64,000 nucleotides of DNA from Turbatrix aceti (Eukaryota > Nematoda > Chromadorea > Rhabditida > Panagrolaimidae): positions 5,211,725 to 5,275,724 of the forward strand of contig OZ017769.1 of assembly GCA_963969345.1 (NCBI GenBank), in the 5' to 3' direction. Every line of letters begins with the position of its first letter. The first letter of the stretch is position 1. Positions 43,752-55,162 of this stretch are shown piece by piece. Position numbers and translations under genes: made by a program. The notes under the pieces were generated by a model. It saw nothing but the letters and a program-made list of their open reading frames with translations, had not been told where the DNA came from and searched no databases.

Positions 43752-46700
43752 ATGGAGTCTCCGGCTTCATCGAGTAGTATCCCGGTCAAGGAGGAGAAAA
43801 AGCTTAAATTGACAAGCCCGTATCCGAATGCCGATCCAATCTGCTTTTACTGGAATTCTGATCCAAAGAAATCAGTCATGCCGGATATTCTGGAAATGCT
43901 GAGGTTTGTTCACTTTTTTCCTGTTTCCAAAAAATTTTTGTTCCAATTTTTAATCCATAAAATATAATTTCTAATTTGGATTTTGTATTTTTAGAGCGAT
44001 TTTCAAAAACATCCCTGAAATCAAGGATCAAATGGACAACGCAGGAATCATGGAAAACCTCGACTTTAACAGCTACGATCGCTGCAAGGCCGTGACGAAG
44101 AAATTCTGCAAAATTGCCAACTCTTACGTAAGTTTTGACATTGACTCGCTGTTTTTTTTAATCGATTGAGCCATTAGTCTTGCCTGGTCTGGTCTTCGAC
44201 TGACAAATGGATCTGTTTTGTGTTCCCTGAGGCGGAAAAAGAAAAACAAGAGTGGTCGTAAATTGATTCTTTTTTTTTGTTCTTTTCAGAGAAAGAGTCA
44301 TTTCGAGACAACGCCTCCGTCAAAGGACTACGCGAGTTCCGAGCTTCTGCGCATGATTTGCACCAAGGCTTACAACCGAGCTGTCGATAACGAAAAGCAA
44401 CTCAACAAACACTACGAAGCCTTTTCCTCGCAGACCTACGGCGAGACGTCCTACGAACGCATGGCTATGATTATCGAGGAAATCAAGCCCACCGAAAACG
44501 ACATATTTGTCGACCTTGGTAGCGGCGTGGGTCAGCTCGTCGTTCAGATGGCCGGTGGCACAAAGATTCGTCGATGTGCTGGCATCGAGGTTTCTGACTT
44601 GCCTGCGAAATTTGCTTCGAATCTGGAACGCGAATTTAAAACGTAAGTTGTCTTTTTTTGGGGTAATTCGAATTAAAAACAAAATTTGGTATCGATTTGG
44701 GGGGGCGGGGTACGTTCGCGTAATCGATTCCAACGAAGCCGGGCGTAAACAGCGATGGTGTGCGTCATCGTCTCTCGTTTGCATCCATCTGCCTTTTCTC
44801 TCGTTTGCATGCGGCATTGATTGAATTGACCGCATTTCATCGTTCTTTGTTGTTTCAGGCTGATGCGATGGTTTGCCAAAAAGTACAGGCCGTTTACGCT
44901 GTACAAAGGCGATTTCCTCGGCAAAGACCACCGTAAATTCATCACCGGCGAGGCTACGATCATCTTCATCAACAACTTTGCCTTTACTGCCGATCTGGAG
45001 ACCAGCATCAAGCAGGAGCTCCTTGCCGAGTTAAAGGACGGTGTCCGTATCATCACCACCAAGCCCTACGCCACGCCGAATAGAAATCTCACCGGACGGC
45101 ACATGAATGATATTTCTGCGATTCTGGACGTCCAGGAGATGCGACCGTGTCCCAATTCGTGTTCATGGACGTCAAACTACGTCCCGTACTACATCCATAC
45201 CGTCAACCGTGCAAAGGTAGGCTCTATTTTCCAGGCTGTATCGAGACGTGAACACTCCCCCCATTTCCGGGGCCCCGGTGCGCTCTCTCATATCTCCCTG
45301 TCTTTTTTCTGCTGATAGAACTTAGAGGGGATGGCCTTTCTTTTAGCTGGAGCATTACTTTGCTTGTTTGAAGAATCCTGCATTACGCGAAAGCTCTCGT
45401 TCACACACGCCATCGGCCAAGACATCACGCGAGTCTACCGTAGTTCCGGGCAACAATGGCGTTACCAATGGAGACATGTACGTTTTGCTTCGGGTGTATT
45501 TTGTTTTGAATTTCAAATTTATTTATTTTTTGTATTTTTTACAGTACGGGACCGACGACGAGGCGCAAATGGATACAGCAAGTAGAGGAGGACAAAAAGA
45601 AGAGAGCCGAAGTCAGAAGCGACGGCAGCTGCCCGGATGAAGACACCCGGCAGTCGCTGGCGACTCCGTCGCCGATGCCGGGACCGTCTGTGAAGCCGAA
45701 CGGAAAATCCGTCGAGCCGACGACGTCGTCGACCGTCGAGGAGGATGACAAGCGCGCTGCAAACATTGTCGATACCATCGACTGCGTGGTTCTCAACGCG
45801 TCGACGATGTCGAAGCAGAACTTTGCAAATCAGTCGTCGGACATTGACATGGATCTTCTCTCTCCGACTCGCAAGCGATCCAAGAAGGAATCGAAGGAAT
45901 CTCCCGGAGGACAGCCGTCGAAGACGCCGACCAGAGGACGCCCGCGCAAGAACGCTGTCAAGGACAAGGCACCCAAGAAAATGTCCCAGGAGACGAAGGA
46001 AGGCATCGAGCTGATGCACAAGATGAGCGCCGAAGCGTGCAAGACGACCGCCAACTCGATGGATCTCGACCCCAGCTTCATCCTGACTGACGTCATTAAT
46101 CACGTAGCTGCTGACATCAAAACCGAGTATGATGGACCTAATTCGCGTGGAAAGTACCCCAATGTCGACAAATTTTGTGGTTAGGAACTGTTTTTTCTTT
46201 GTTTGGGTTTATTAAAGCGCGTCGCTTTTAGACGATTTGCGGATACATATTTGTCAGTTTCTTGATCAGCGTGGAGGTGACCTGTTCTACCAGCCCTTGA
46301 TGGACGATGACAACGAGGACCCGGGTGTTAAGTTTTTTAAGACGACCATTAAGGCCCAGGGCATTGATCTGGAGCGACCCCGGAACGTCGTACAGCACGC
46401 GAGGGACCTCATTGCCCAGTATAACGACGTCATCGACGCCTCCAACCTCCTTCTCAGCAGGATGAACAAGCTGGAGACCGTGGCGAAGACGCTCATCTCC
46501 AGCTACCAGCAGCCGACCCCCGTCGATACAGCTCTTCTGACGCCTGCCCCGAAGGCTGCTCCGGCTCCCGCCGCGGTCCTCCCCCCTCCGCCGTCCAGTG
46601 CTGGCATCCAGCCCCATCCTCGACAGCACAAGGGCTCGGTCAGTTCGACGAGCCGAGCGGTTACATCCGCAACCGCAGCAGCACTACCACCCATGGCGTC

Positions 46701-48335
46701 GGTGAACTTTTCATCGTCGGCTCAGCTGCCCCAGGCCTTCACACCCGGTCAACAGGTGCAGCAGACCGGGCAACAGTCGCTGGAAGTGCTCATGGCGATG
46801 TCGGAGAACGCGGCGTCGTCTGTGTTCCCCCCGGCCGGTGTCAACGCTACAAACAATGTTATTCCTGGACTCTCGGAGGCGTACCCGAATCTGCCTACCA
46901 ATCTGAACGATTTATACAACCTGGTCAACAAGGGCGGAAACGCGAGCGGCATCAATCTGAACGGTCTGACGTCTCCCCTCCTCGCTCCTCTTCCTACTAC
47001 GTCCAGCGCAGCGGCGGCGGCTGCAGTCCACAACCAGGTGCCGTCGACTTCGGCGACATCCATACCCACGAGCGGGGCTCAGGCGGCCCAGGCACATGCT
47101 GACGCCGGCGTCAACGGAGTGCCTCCCGCCAAGAAGCCGCGTTCGAGGTCGGTGAGGGCGCCTGCGGTCGGCAAGAAGGCTGCGAAGATACCGGACGAGC
47201 CGACGGATCAGGAAGATATTGAGAAAAGGGTGCAGGTTAGTGTTTTTTGCTTTACAGCGTTCCATCTTTAAAAAATTGATTCCGACTCTTAGAGTCGGCA
47301 TTTTGTGTCAGAATCGACTCATTTGACCACAAATCCAAAAAATATAGTTTTTTTTTTGAAACGGCAAAAAAAAACCAAAACGTAGGCAATTTATAGCATG
47401 TATGAATTTTGAACAAGAAATGCTCAAAATCGATAAAAATATTAAATTTTACCCCAAAAAAGGTACATTTTCTTCAAAATAGTTGCGATTTTTCGGAGTT
47501 GACTCTTTTGTAAGAAAATATCGATTCCGACGTCAGAATCGGTAGACACTGTTTCCGAAGTGACGGACGCTAAAACTGATGAAACTTTCAGGACATTGTG
47601 CAAATCGCGCTGCAAGTTGACAAGTCTGCAAAGTCGAATGCCGAAAAAGAACGCAAATCGAGATCGTCCGAAAAACGAGCTCGGGACAAGCAAGCTGCTG
47701 CTGCTGCCGCGGCGGCTGCGGCAGCGACGGCTGCAAACTCGAATCCGACAGCGGTGCCGTCGATGCCACTGCCTTCTCCTAGTCGGAAGCGGCCGTCTAC
47801 GGAGAGTTCGTCTGGCGCTGTTCCCGCGCCAACTGCCTCCCAACAACAGCAGCAGGGCACTTCTGCCTCCGCGGTCACGACGACTTCAGCTCCAATGTAC
47901 CAGCTGCCAAGGCAGTATGCCGGTCAACAAGCTGTTCAGCAACAAGCGTCTGCGTCTCCGGCGGTGGCTGCGCCGTGCATACAGGTGCAGCAACTGGCGA
48001 CGTCGGTTCCTGGACCCCAGACTCCGTCTACGCCAGCCCTCGGCGCGGCTGTACCGTCGCTGCTGAACGGCGAGAACATGAAGCAACTCAGCGAGTTCAT
48101 GAAACTCGTAATGAACGCGTCTACCGGCAGCAACCCGAATACCTACCTGCTGAACACTGCTGCATACCTCAACGGCCTCACAACCGCCCAGAACGATCTG
48201 CGCTCCGATTCCGTGCCTCTGTCGACCGCGACGCAGGCGGCGCTCGTCGCTGCAGCTGCCGGCAGCGGTGGTGCAGCTCCGGGCAGTCTGCAGCCGGGTC
48301 AGTCTCAGATGCAGCCTGGAGGCGGTCAGTTCTAG
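43752..48335 (+). CDS. DOT1L: histone H3 lysine-79 methyltransferase
   Basis: Eight exons (43752-43903, 43995-44127, 44290-44642, 44859-45216, 45347-45477, 45545-46179, 46232-47235, 47592-48335) encode 1169 residues. DOT1 methylates H3K79 on nucleosomes. The catalytic fold lies in about residues 15-350: AYNRAVDNEKQLNKHYEAFS, QTYGETSYE, FVDLGSGVGQLVVQMA (SAM-binding motif I), GIEVSDLPAKFA, FINNFAF, LKDGVRIITTKPYA, SCSWTSNYVPYYIHTVNR and LEHYFACLKNPALR. A Lys/Arg-rich DNA-binding-like stretch (RKRSKKESKES; GRPRKNAVKDKAPKKMS) follows. The C-terminal half has a coiled-coil-like segment (ASNLLLSRMNKLETVAKTLI), then low complexity including an 11-residue poly-Ala, poly-Gln and Ala/Gly runs. It converges on SMAD4. 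Confidence 0.96.
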
Positions 48336-49011
48336 GACGATTCCTAAGACGAATACCTCCCATAACAACCACCACCACCACCAAAGCCTTCCCCCTCCTC
48401 TCCTCCCTGATGTAATTAACTTATTTGGCCTTCCACCACCGACCTACTCCTACCTGATTGTACAGTTGTGTTCATTCCTTTGCCCTAGGCTGGCCCTGGC
48501 CCTTCCCGTGCGTCTTGTTTCCATGTTGCCATGCACGACCGCACTCGCACCCGCACTCTTCTTTTCTGCCCCGGGTCCGTTTGTTTCCCTGCACCCCTGA
48601 TCCTCCTAGTTGTTTTGTTAAGAGATAATCTATCCCGATAAATATGAGTCAAATCAATCATCAATACGCATAGAATTGGTTACAGTAACTTTTTTTTTTA
48701 CTGTAAATTGTCTGTGCAAGACACAACGGAAGGGTCATATAAATACAAGTGGCGTGTCGGATAGATCTTGGTTGAGGTGATGTGGCTGATTGACTGATTA
48801 CTCGATCGGTCGGCTGTACAAGTCATGGAGAGGGCGGCAGGCAGGTAGGAAGGGCTGCCAAACAAACAAACAAAAAAAACTACAACGGTCTGGAAAAAAG
48901 TTGAAAATGGTTGGAGGGGGACGCTGGGACCCGTGTTGTCCACGTTGGAGTGAGAGTAAGTCAAAAATAGTGGCACAGAGTGAAAAAAGGTACATAAATA
49001 ATGTATCGGGA
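48336..49011. other. convergent spacer, DOT1L/SMAD4
   Basis: 676 bp between stop codons, presumably both 3' UTRs. A CCACCACCACCA run lies at about 48368-48381. No gene recognised. Confidence 0.5.
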
Positions 49012-52000
49012 TCAGAAGGCGGCAGCTTCGCAGAGAAACTGAGCGACGGCGTCGATCTGGGAGGATGGAAGGGGTACCTGGTCGGGAGGAGGTTCGCCGG
49101 AGAGAATCGAGACGTGCCGAAGGTTTTCGGGTATGACAATTGGCGGCTGACTTGAGAGGGACGTGAAAAGAGCGACGGCGCGCGGAAAATCGGCCTCGAT
49201 CCAGCAGGGGGCCTGGTTGTTGAATGGCACGCCCGGAGCGAGGTCCTGCACGCCGCGGTGGCCGAGAGCGATGCGGAGCACGGTGAGCTGGCGCATCTCG
49301 GTGAGAAACCGGAGATTGACGGCATCCCTGTCCTCCGGGGGCAACCGGCCGACGACGAGACGCCGATGCGCGTTTGTGTGGCACATCTGGTGCGCGGCCT
49401 GGCGCAGGTCGTAGATCTTAATCGTCGCCTGCTGGTACACGCAGTGGAAGCAGTTGCCCGGATCCCGGCTGGAGTCTCGATCGAGGTAGAAGGACTGCAC
49501 GAGGAGCGGCGTCGTCGTGTACACCGAGAGCCAGACCTCGAAGCCGTTGCGCATGTCGAGGCGGAGGCCGCGGCCGATCAGGTTGCGGAATGCGGCTATC
49601 TTTTCGTTCTCTGCAGAAATCCCGGAAAATGGCGCCAATCTGAGCACGTCTGCTTCGGAATTGTTCGTGCGGGGGTGGACGCCGACGTTGAGGATGTCCC
49701 GGTGCGCGGAGAAGGGAGAGATGATGGGACGGTCCATCTCGAAGTACCGCACAGTCACCCAGGAGTCCTCGTCTGAAACCGGGTTGCATTATTGTTTGCG
49801 AACAAACACGGATGTTTTTTTCAAATTTGTTCAAAAATATCGAAAAAATTTTTTTTCGACATTTTTGACCGTGTTCGCGAACGAAGGAAAACGAACACAG
49901 AAAATATTTTTTTTGTAAATTCTGCAAATTTTGTACCCGAGCAGAAAATCGAAAAATTGGACATTTGACGTTTTCTTGTTTTTTTCCTTTGTTAAATTTG
50001 ATGACTACATTTTGCCATTTTTTTTGTCAAATATCACAGATTTTGACACCGCTACCGTAATTTTACTTCGATTTTTGTTCGTTTTATCCGTTCGAAAAAT
50101 TTAACTTCGTTCGTGAACAAAAAATTTTAAAAAATTTGTTCGCGAACGAACACGAACAGATAAAAAATCAAATTTGTTCGCAAACGAACACGAAAGTTCG
50201 ACCACTCTTAAGCCCCCAAAAAACTCACATTTGAGATCCCTAAAATAGCCCGTAAGCGATTTAGCGTAAAACTGCATGGTGCTGATAAAATCCGCGAACG
50301 CGGATTGCTTTCCGTCGGCGGCCGCGGGCAGAAGGCCCTCAGGGAGCGGCGGCTGTTCGAGCGTAAAAGTGCCAGAAGCCGCGCCGTTCGCCGTGGACGC
50401 GAGCATCGTGGCGAAGAGCGCGTGCTCAGGCGAGTACGGTACCTCGGTCTCTGTCGACTGCGAGAGTGGGGTCATTGCGGTGATGATGGCGCCAAACGCA
50501 GCCACCGAGAGATCGCGTTGCTCGTTGCGAAAGTCGTTGGTATCGAGGCCGCGAGCGACGAGTTCATAGAACACCACCTGTCTCGCCGACAGACTCCGAA
50601 CCATCTCGAGGAGACTCGGATTTCTTGTGAAAAGAGCGACTATCGGCATCCGACACAGCCGAGACGGGTCCACGTCTGAAAACAAACGGCATGCCATGTA
50701 GACTGCCAAGCAGATCTTAAAAGGCTCTGATTCGCCGGGAAAGACAGCCGAGGCCAATCACCTACCCGGATATTCGACAGCGACCAGCTCGAGGAAAGGA
50801 CGGATCGGCATCGTTGCGACCCGCTCCCGTCTGATGGGTTGCGTGATTTCGCTGATCGCGGCCTCTACGGAGGGCGACAGACGCTGCGCAGGCAGGGTCA
50901 CCGCGTTGGAGGGCCCGGCCATGGGCGGGGAGGTGGGATGGGTCGCGGTGAGGGCTGTGGTATCCGACATGGTCCTTTTCCGGTTGACAGGCAACCCCGT
51001 CGCTGTCTTGACCGGCGACGACTGCTGTGAGTGCTGTGGCTGCTGCTGTTGTTGCTGGAGTTGCTGGTGCTGCTGCGTGATCATCGCAGTCAGCGCTTCG
51101 ATGTTGGATTGAGCGTGCGGAGGAGGAAATGTCGTTGTCAGGTTTCGCAGCATGATATTGACGAGGTGCTGGCGCTGACCCTCCTGCAGCGAAGACTGAT
51201 GATACGTCAGAAACGCGTTCATGAATGCCTGAGAGCCCGGAGTCGCGGCCTGCAGGGATGAAACCGCCGAGCTGTTCGGCTGCTGTTGCTGCGTGAGGAG
51301 CGAGTTGAGGGCCGCCATGCTGTTGATCTGGCTGGTGCTCGGCACCCCAGCCTGGTGATCGTCCTGTAGCGAGGACTGGAATTGGCTCAGACTGCCGATC
51401 GTAGTTCGGCGTGCCAGTGGATGTCCGGAATCGTCGCTAAAAGCATTCCGTGATTCGTCGCCATCGCCAGAAGCCATTTTGTATAGCGCACCGTTTTCGT
51501 TTTTGCAGAAACGAAAAAAAACGAACTCCCTAGTCAGTAAATTTAGGTCGTTTGATTGCGCGCTAAATTTCTAGAATCTACAGTACCCAGTCAGACAAAA
51601 GTGCAAAAAAACAATGACTTCAAGTGCGCATCTTGAAAGTGTCTAAAAATACCGCGAGACAGTTGTAACACCGCCAATCATTCATTCATTCATTCGTTTG
51701 TTCGGTCAGCGGGATACGATAAAGACCTGTCTGGGTCAGACAGCCGCCGTAGTAGTACGTGCGAGGGAGGGAGGAGAATCGTAGCCCCAGAAGTGGGCAA
51801 CAATGAACGAACGCGAACGCGATAAAAAAAAGAGAGAGCACAGACAGACACGAAAATATTGCATAGTATGTTTTTTTTTCCTGTCTGGTTATTCCCTCAT
51901 GTCGGAAAAAAAATATGGTTTACTAGAGGAGGGCGTCAGACAGTATCGATCTCTCTTGCACGCACTCTCTCGTTCTCGTCTCCAGAGTTGTTCGATGCTC

Positions 52001-55000
52001 ACCAAATTGCTCCTGCTCACTGCTCGCTCCTGCTCAGCTCACGAGCGCGAGCGGAGCGAGCGCGAAAAATTGGAGTGCTCAATGAGCATGAGCAGAGCGA
52101 GCACGAGAAATTGAATTGCTCAAAGAGCGCGAGCAGAGCGAGCAAGAGAAATTTTTAAAATGAGCACTGCTCACTATAAATTTAGTGCTACAAATACTAA
52201 AATACTGGTAATTTCGACCAAAAACACGATGTTGGGGGTATCTCCAAGCAGTATACGGTATTTCTTTTAGTGAGGAACTGAATTTTGGCTCAAAATTCAC
52301 TTTTTTTTGTGTGAGCCATGTTCGCTCATTGCTCGCTCTTGCTCAACTCACGAGCGTGAGCAGAGCAAGAGCAGAGGATCTGAGAATAAAAGAGCGCGAG
52401 CGGAGCGAGCGCGAAAATTTTAGGAACTCAAAGAGCATGAGCAGAGCGAGCACGGAAAAGTGAATTGCTCAAAGAGCGCGAGCAGAGCGAGCACTGAAAA
52501 TTGTCGAATTGAACAACTCTGCTCGTCTCACGTTGGTTCACAGGTACGCGCCTACTAGTACTACCACCATCGCCGCCACCGCCACCGCCACCGCCACCGC
52601 CGACACCGCCGCCGCCGTCGCAACAGCCAGACAGCCAGACGACACGTAGTCATTTTTCTCGTGCCTCATACGATGCAGTGCAGTGGGGGGGACTGTCTAG
52701 ACAGAGTCTTATTCCTTATTTCGTGTCAGTCAGTTCTTTTTTTTCTTCTTCTTCACTGATGGTATCTATTTATTCAGAAATTATGTGCAGCGCATGAGAT
52801 TTTTTTAAATTGAATATTATTCTGAATGTTATTTTTAGCTCATTGTATACAGTCCTACGGTTTATTTCTGCTTTTTACGTTCTGTTGTACGTTTTTGTAC
52901 GTTTTATGCCAAATGATCGTAACTGTGTTAGTTTTTACCCGATTTCTACCTAGTTATCGTAATCGTAACTGTCTATCGCGTACCGTTACTTGCTGGGTTT
53001 ATCGTAACCGTTTTTTTTGCTTTTCCTATTTTTGACCTAACTTTTTATTTCTTTTTTGACAAATTCGTCCCTACCCGCACTCGCATTTGGGGGACAATTG
53101 GGGCACACCATGTCTACAAGGCTGAGTGCGCGCGTGTAGTTTTTTGAGAAACACGCTCGCTCATGTAACTTGCTGTGCCCGATCATTCTCGTGTCGTTTG
53201 CAAGACTGGACTCTCTTTCCTTCTCACTGGTCTTTTCTCGCTTGAGCGGTGCACCACTCTGGTCGAAATAATTACAAAAAAAGAATTTTTGGTCGAAATT
53301 TAGGAATTTGAACTTTTTATTGTTAAATTTGAGATCGTGATAATATTTGAAGAATTTCGATCTGTTTTTTGAAACTATCGGATAATTTTTGATCAAAATC
53401 GAGTAGGGTACGGTAGAAAAAATCCACAGATCTTCAAAATGTCGATAAAAAGCTAAAAATTTCAGTACATCTTAAAAACTAAATTTCCTTTCGAATGGCG
53501 TACTCAGTTTTTTGATATCGAATCGATAAATCTTCGAAAAAAGGTTTTTTTCCGGAAATTTGAAAAAATCGAACCTTTTTCGATCTTTGATGAAAACGTG
53601 AATATCACCAATCGATAGAGCAGTATCTTTTCTATCTAGAACCAAATTTTCATATAATTACCGTATTTCCGGATCACACGGTAATTATTCTCCCGAACAC
53701 TACTTGTTTAAGCGCCTGATGTTATGAGGTAAAGCACTGCATAGCAAAACGAGATAAATCATCTTCTATAAAATTTTTCGGTCTACAAAATGGTGTAAAT
53801 GACGAATTTTTATCTATTTTTTTGGCTTCACAATATCAATTCGCGCAACATACACTCATTTTGGTACCAAAAATGAGCAAGCGCGCTTGCGATTAGTGCG
53901 CTGTTGTGGACTAGTGTGCACTTTATTCTCACAGACGCATTATTGTGGGCTTTTATTCTGCAGAAGCAATGGTATGCAACTACGCGTCCGGTTTGCGTGG
54001 TGTGCCCCAATTGTCCCCCAAATGCGAGTGCGGGTAGCGCGTCAGAAATCAGGCAAATTCCCCAATATTTCGCATAATACGTCGCGCAACAAAATTTCGT
54101 CTCTATTTTTTCTGATAGGGCCCGGGTAAACGTACCTTCGGAGATTGGGAGCAGAAGAATCGAAGCTCGGTCGCGGCCTGTTGTTGGGTAGGGTGGCAGC
54201 GATGACAGAGAGATCGATGCCCTCGGCGCTGTTGAGGGGCACCCGCTCGTAGTGGTAGGGGTTGACGCAGACAGTTTCCATCTTTCGGTCAAAACCCGAG
54301 TGGCAGTGGTCAAAGTGGCGGATCTCGTTTTTGTGGAGATCGGGCCAGCGGAAGGTCTTGGCGTAGACGACGTGCGGGAATCCCTTGCGCCCCGCAACCT
54401 GCAGCCTGCCGTCCAGCGTGCGTGGAATCGTGATGCAACCCGTCGGTTTCGTGCCCCTCGACGTTACTGCCGTGATGAAATCCGTGAGTTCGTCGGTTTT
54501 GTCTTTGAGCTTCTTGATGAGGCTCTCGACTGCCTTGCGACCAAATTCCTGGTCATCGCCCTGCAAACGCGTTTTTACGTCAGTCACTCTTTTTTGTCCT
54601 TTTTCTCCGTGAATTTTGTATTTGCTGTGGATAGGAAGTTTGTATCCCTCGACGACGTACTCCTCGTCCCGTCGGTTGGTCGGTCGGACACGTAAATATA
54701 ATAGTACTGTCTCTTTTGTCCTTGTCGTCCCCTCGCGCGCCCCATTTCACAGTGCAAAAAAATCGTGTGCAAAATTGATTGATTTTTTCGCGATGTGAGT
54801 GCGGTCAAAAACCGAAAAACCGTAAATCGTACTCCGAGGCAAAAATCCACCCCTGAAATTGATTCCTAAACCCGACCCCAGCCCGTGTTGGTCTCGTCAC
54901 GCCTACGTGATGAGTTCTGCGTTCGGCCAAACGCTCGGATGCCGCACGCCGCTGGACATCGTGTTGCCCGGTAGGATCCTTAACGATAGGTTAGATCGAT

Positions 55001-55162
55001 AGATTCGACTTTTAAGGCACTTTTGAAACAGACAGATTGAATCATTTTTCGATCAAAAAAAGCATGACAAAAAATACGTACCAAAACGTACTGAGAGAGG
55101 TAGGCAGAAATCGTGCCAACGGAGTCTTTGCATGTCGGAATGGTTGGGACAAAGCCGGCCAT
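49012..55162 (-). CDS. SMAD4: co-Smad, SMAD4/DAF-3/SMA-4 type
   Basis: Five exons (55162-55082, 54560-54136, 51436-50766, 50675-50229, 49772-49012) encode 794 residues. The start has an in-frame TGA four codons upstream. Co-Smads partner with receptor-activated Smads in TGF-beta/BMP signalling and bind DNA. MH1 (about 10-140): [54 protein letters not shown] with the DNA-contacting hairpin, [13 protein letters not shown], and [11 protein letters not shown]. The linker is Gln-rich ([17 protein letters not shown]). MH2 begins [13 protein letters not shown], with [43 protein letters not shown] and [15 protein letters not shown]2 is divergent, as in DAF-3. Introns 2 (51437-54135) and 4 carry transposons. 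An ATG at 51477 opens an MH1-less frame. Confidence 0.93.
49781..50210. mobile_element. hAT-like MITE, copy 8 (SMAD4 intron 4)
   Basis: AT-rich sequence with TTGTTTGCGAACAAACACG at the left, paired AAATTTGTTCGCGAACGAAC at the right, and the shared core TTTTTGTTCGTTTTATCCG. Borders approximate. Confidence 0.6.
52020..52515. repeat. minisatellite with GAGCGCGAGC core
   Basis: Two blocks (about 52020-52155 and 52320-52510) of ~55-bp units built around AGAGCGCGAGCAGAGCGAGC and a short GAAAATTG-like spacer followed by TGCTCAA. Copies differ by a few bases. The unit is partly palindromic (TTGCTCAA...TTGAGCA). Confidence 0.75.
53072..54036. mobile_element. Tc1/mariner-like element with perfect terminal inverted repeats
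   Basis: CCCGCACTCGCATTTGGGGG and the following 17 bases (53074-53110) return exactly as the reverse complement at 53998-54034. Both copies are bordered on the outside by TA (53072-53073 and 54035-54036), the Tc1/mariner target duplication. The 963-bp unit has no transposase open frame, so it is non-autonomous. It sits in SMAD4 intron 2. Confidence 0.85.

Larger units (their letters stand above)
51478..54135. other. repeat-rich intron 2 of SMAD4
   Basis: This 2.7-kb interval separates the MH1 and linker exons. It holds a GAGCGCGAGC-type minisatellite (about 52020-52515), a CCGCCA microsatellite (about 52560-52620) and a 963-bp Tc1/mariner-like element (53072-54036). A possible alternative promoter for the ATG at 51477 would lie at its 3' side (low left end). 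Confidence 0.6.

Noticed and set aside
49012..51477. Separate gene consisting only of the Gln-rich linker and MH2
   Set aside because: The linker exon joins in exact phase to the MH1 exons through a good acceptor; it is kept as one gene with a possible alternative start.
52020..52515. CRISPR array
   Set aside because: Repeat spacing is irregular, the spacers are themselves similar, and the genome is eukaryotic; it is a minisatellite.
53828..54397. 189-residue minus frame overlapping the MH1 exon
   Set aside because: Out of frame with the conserved MH1 domain and ends within the transposon.
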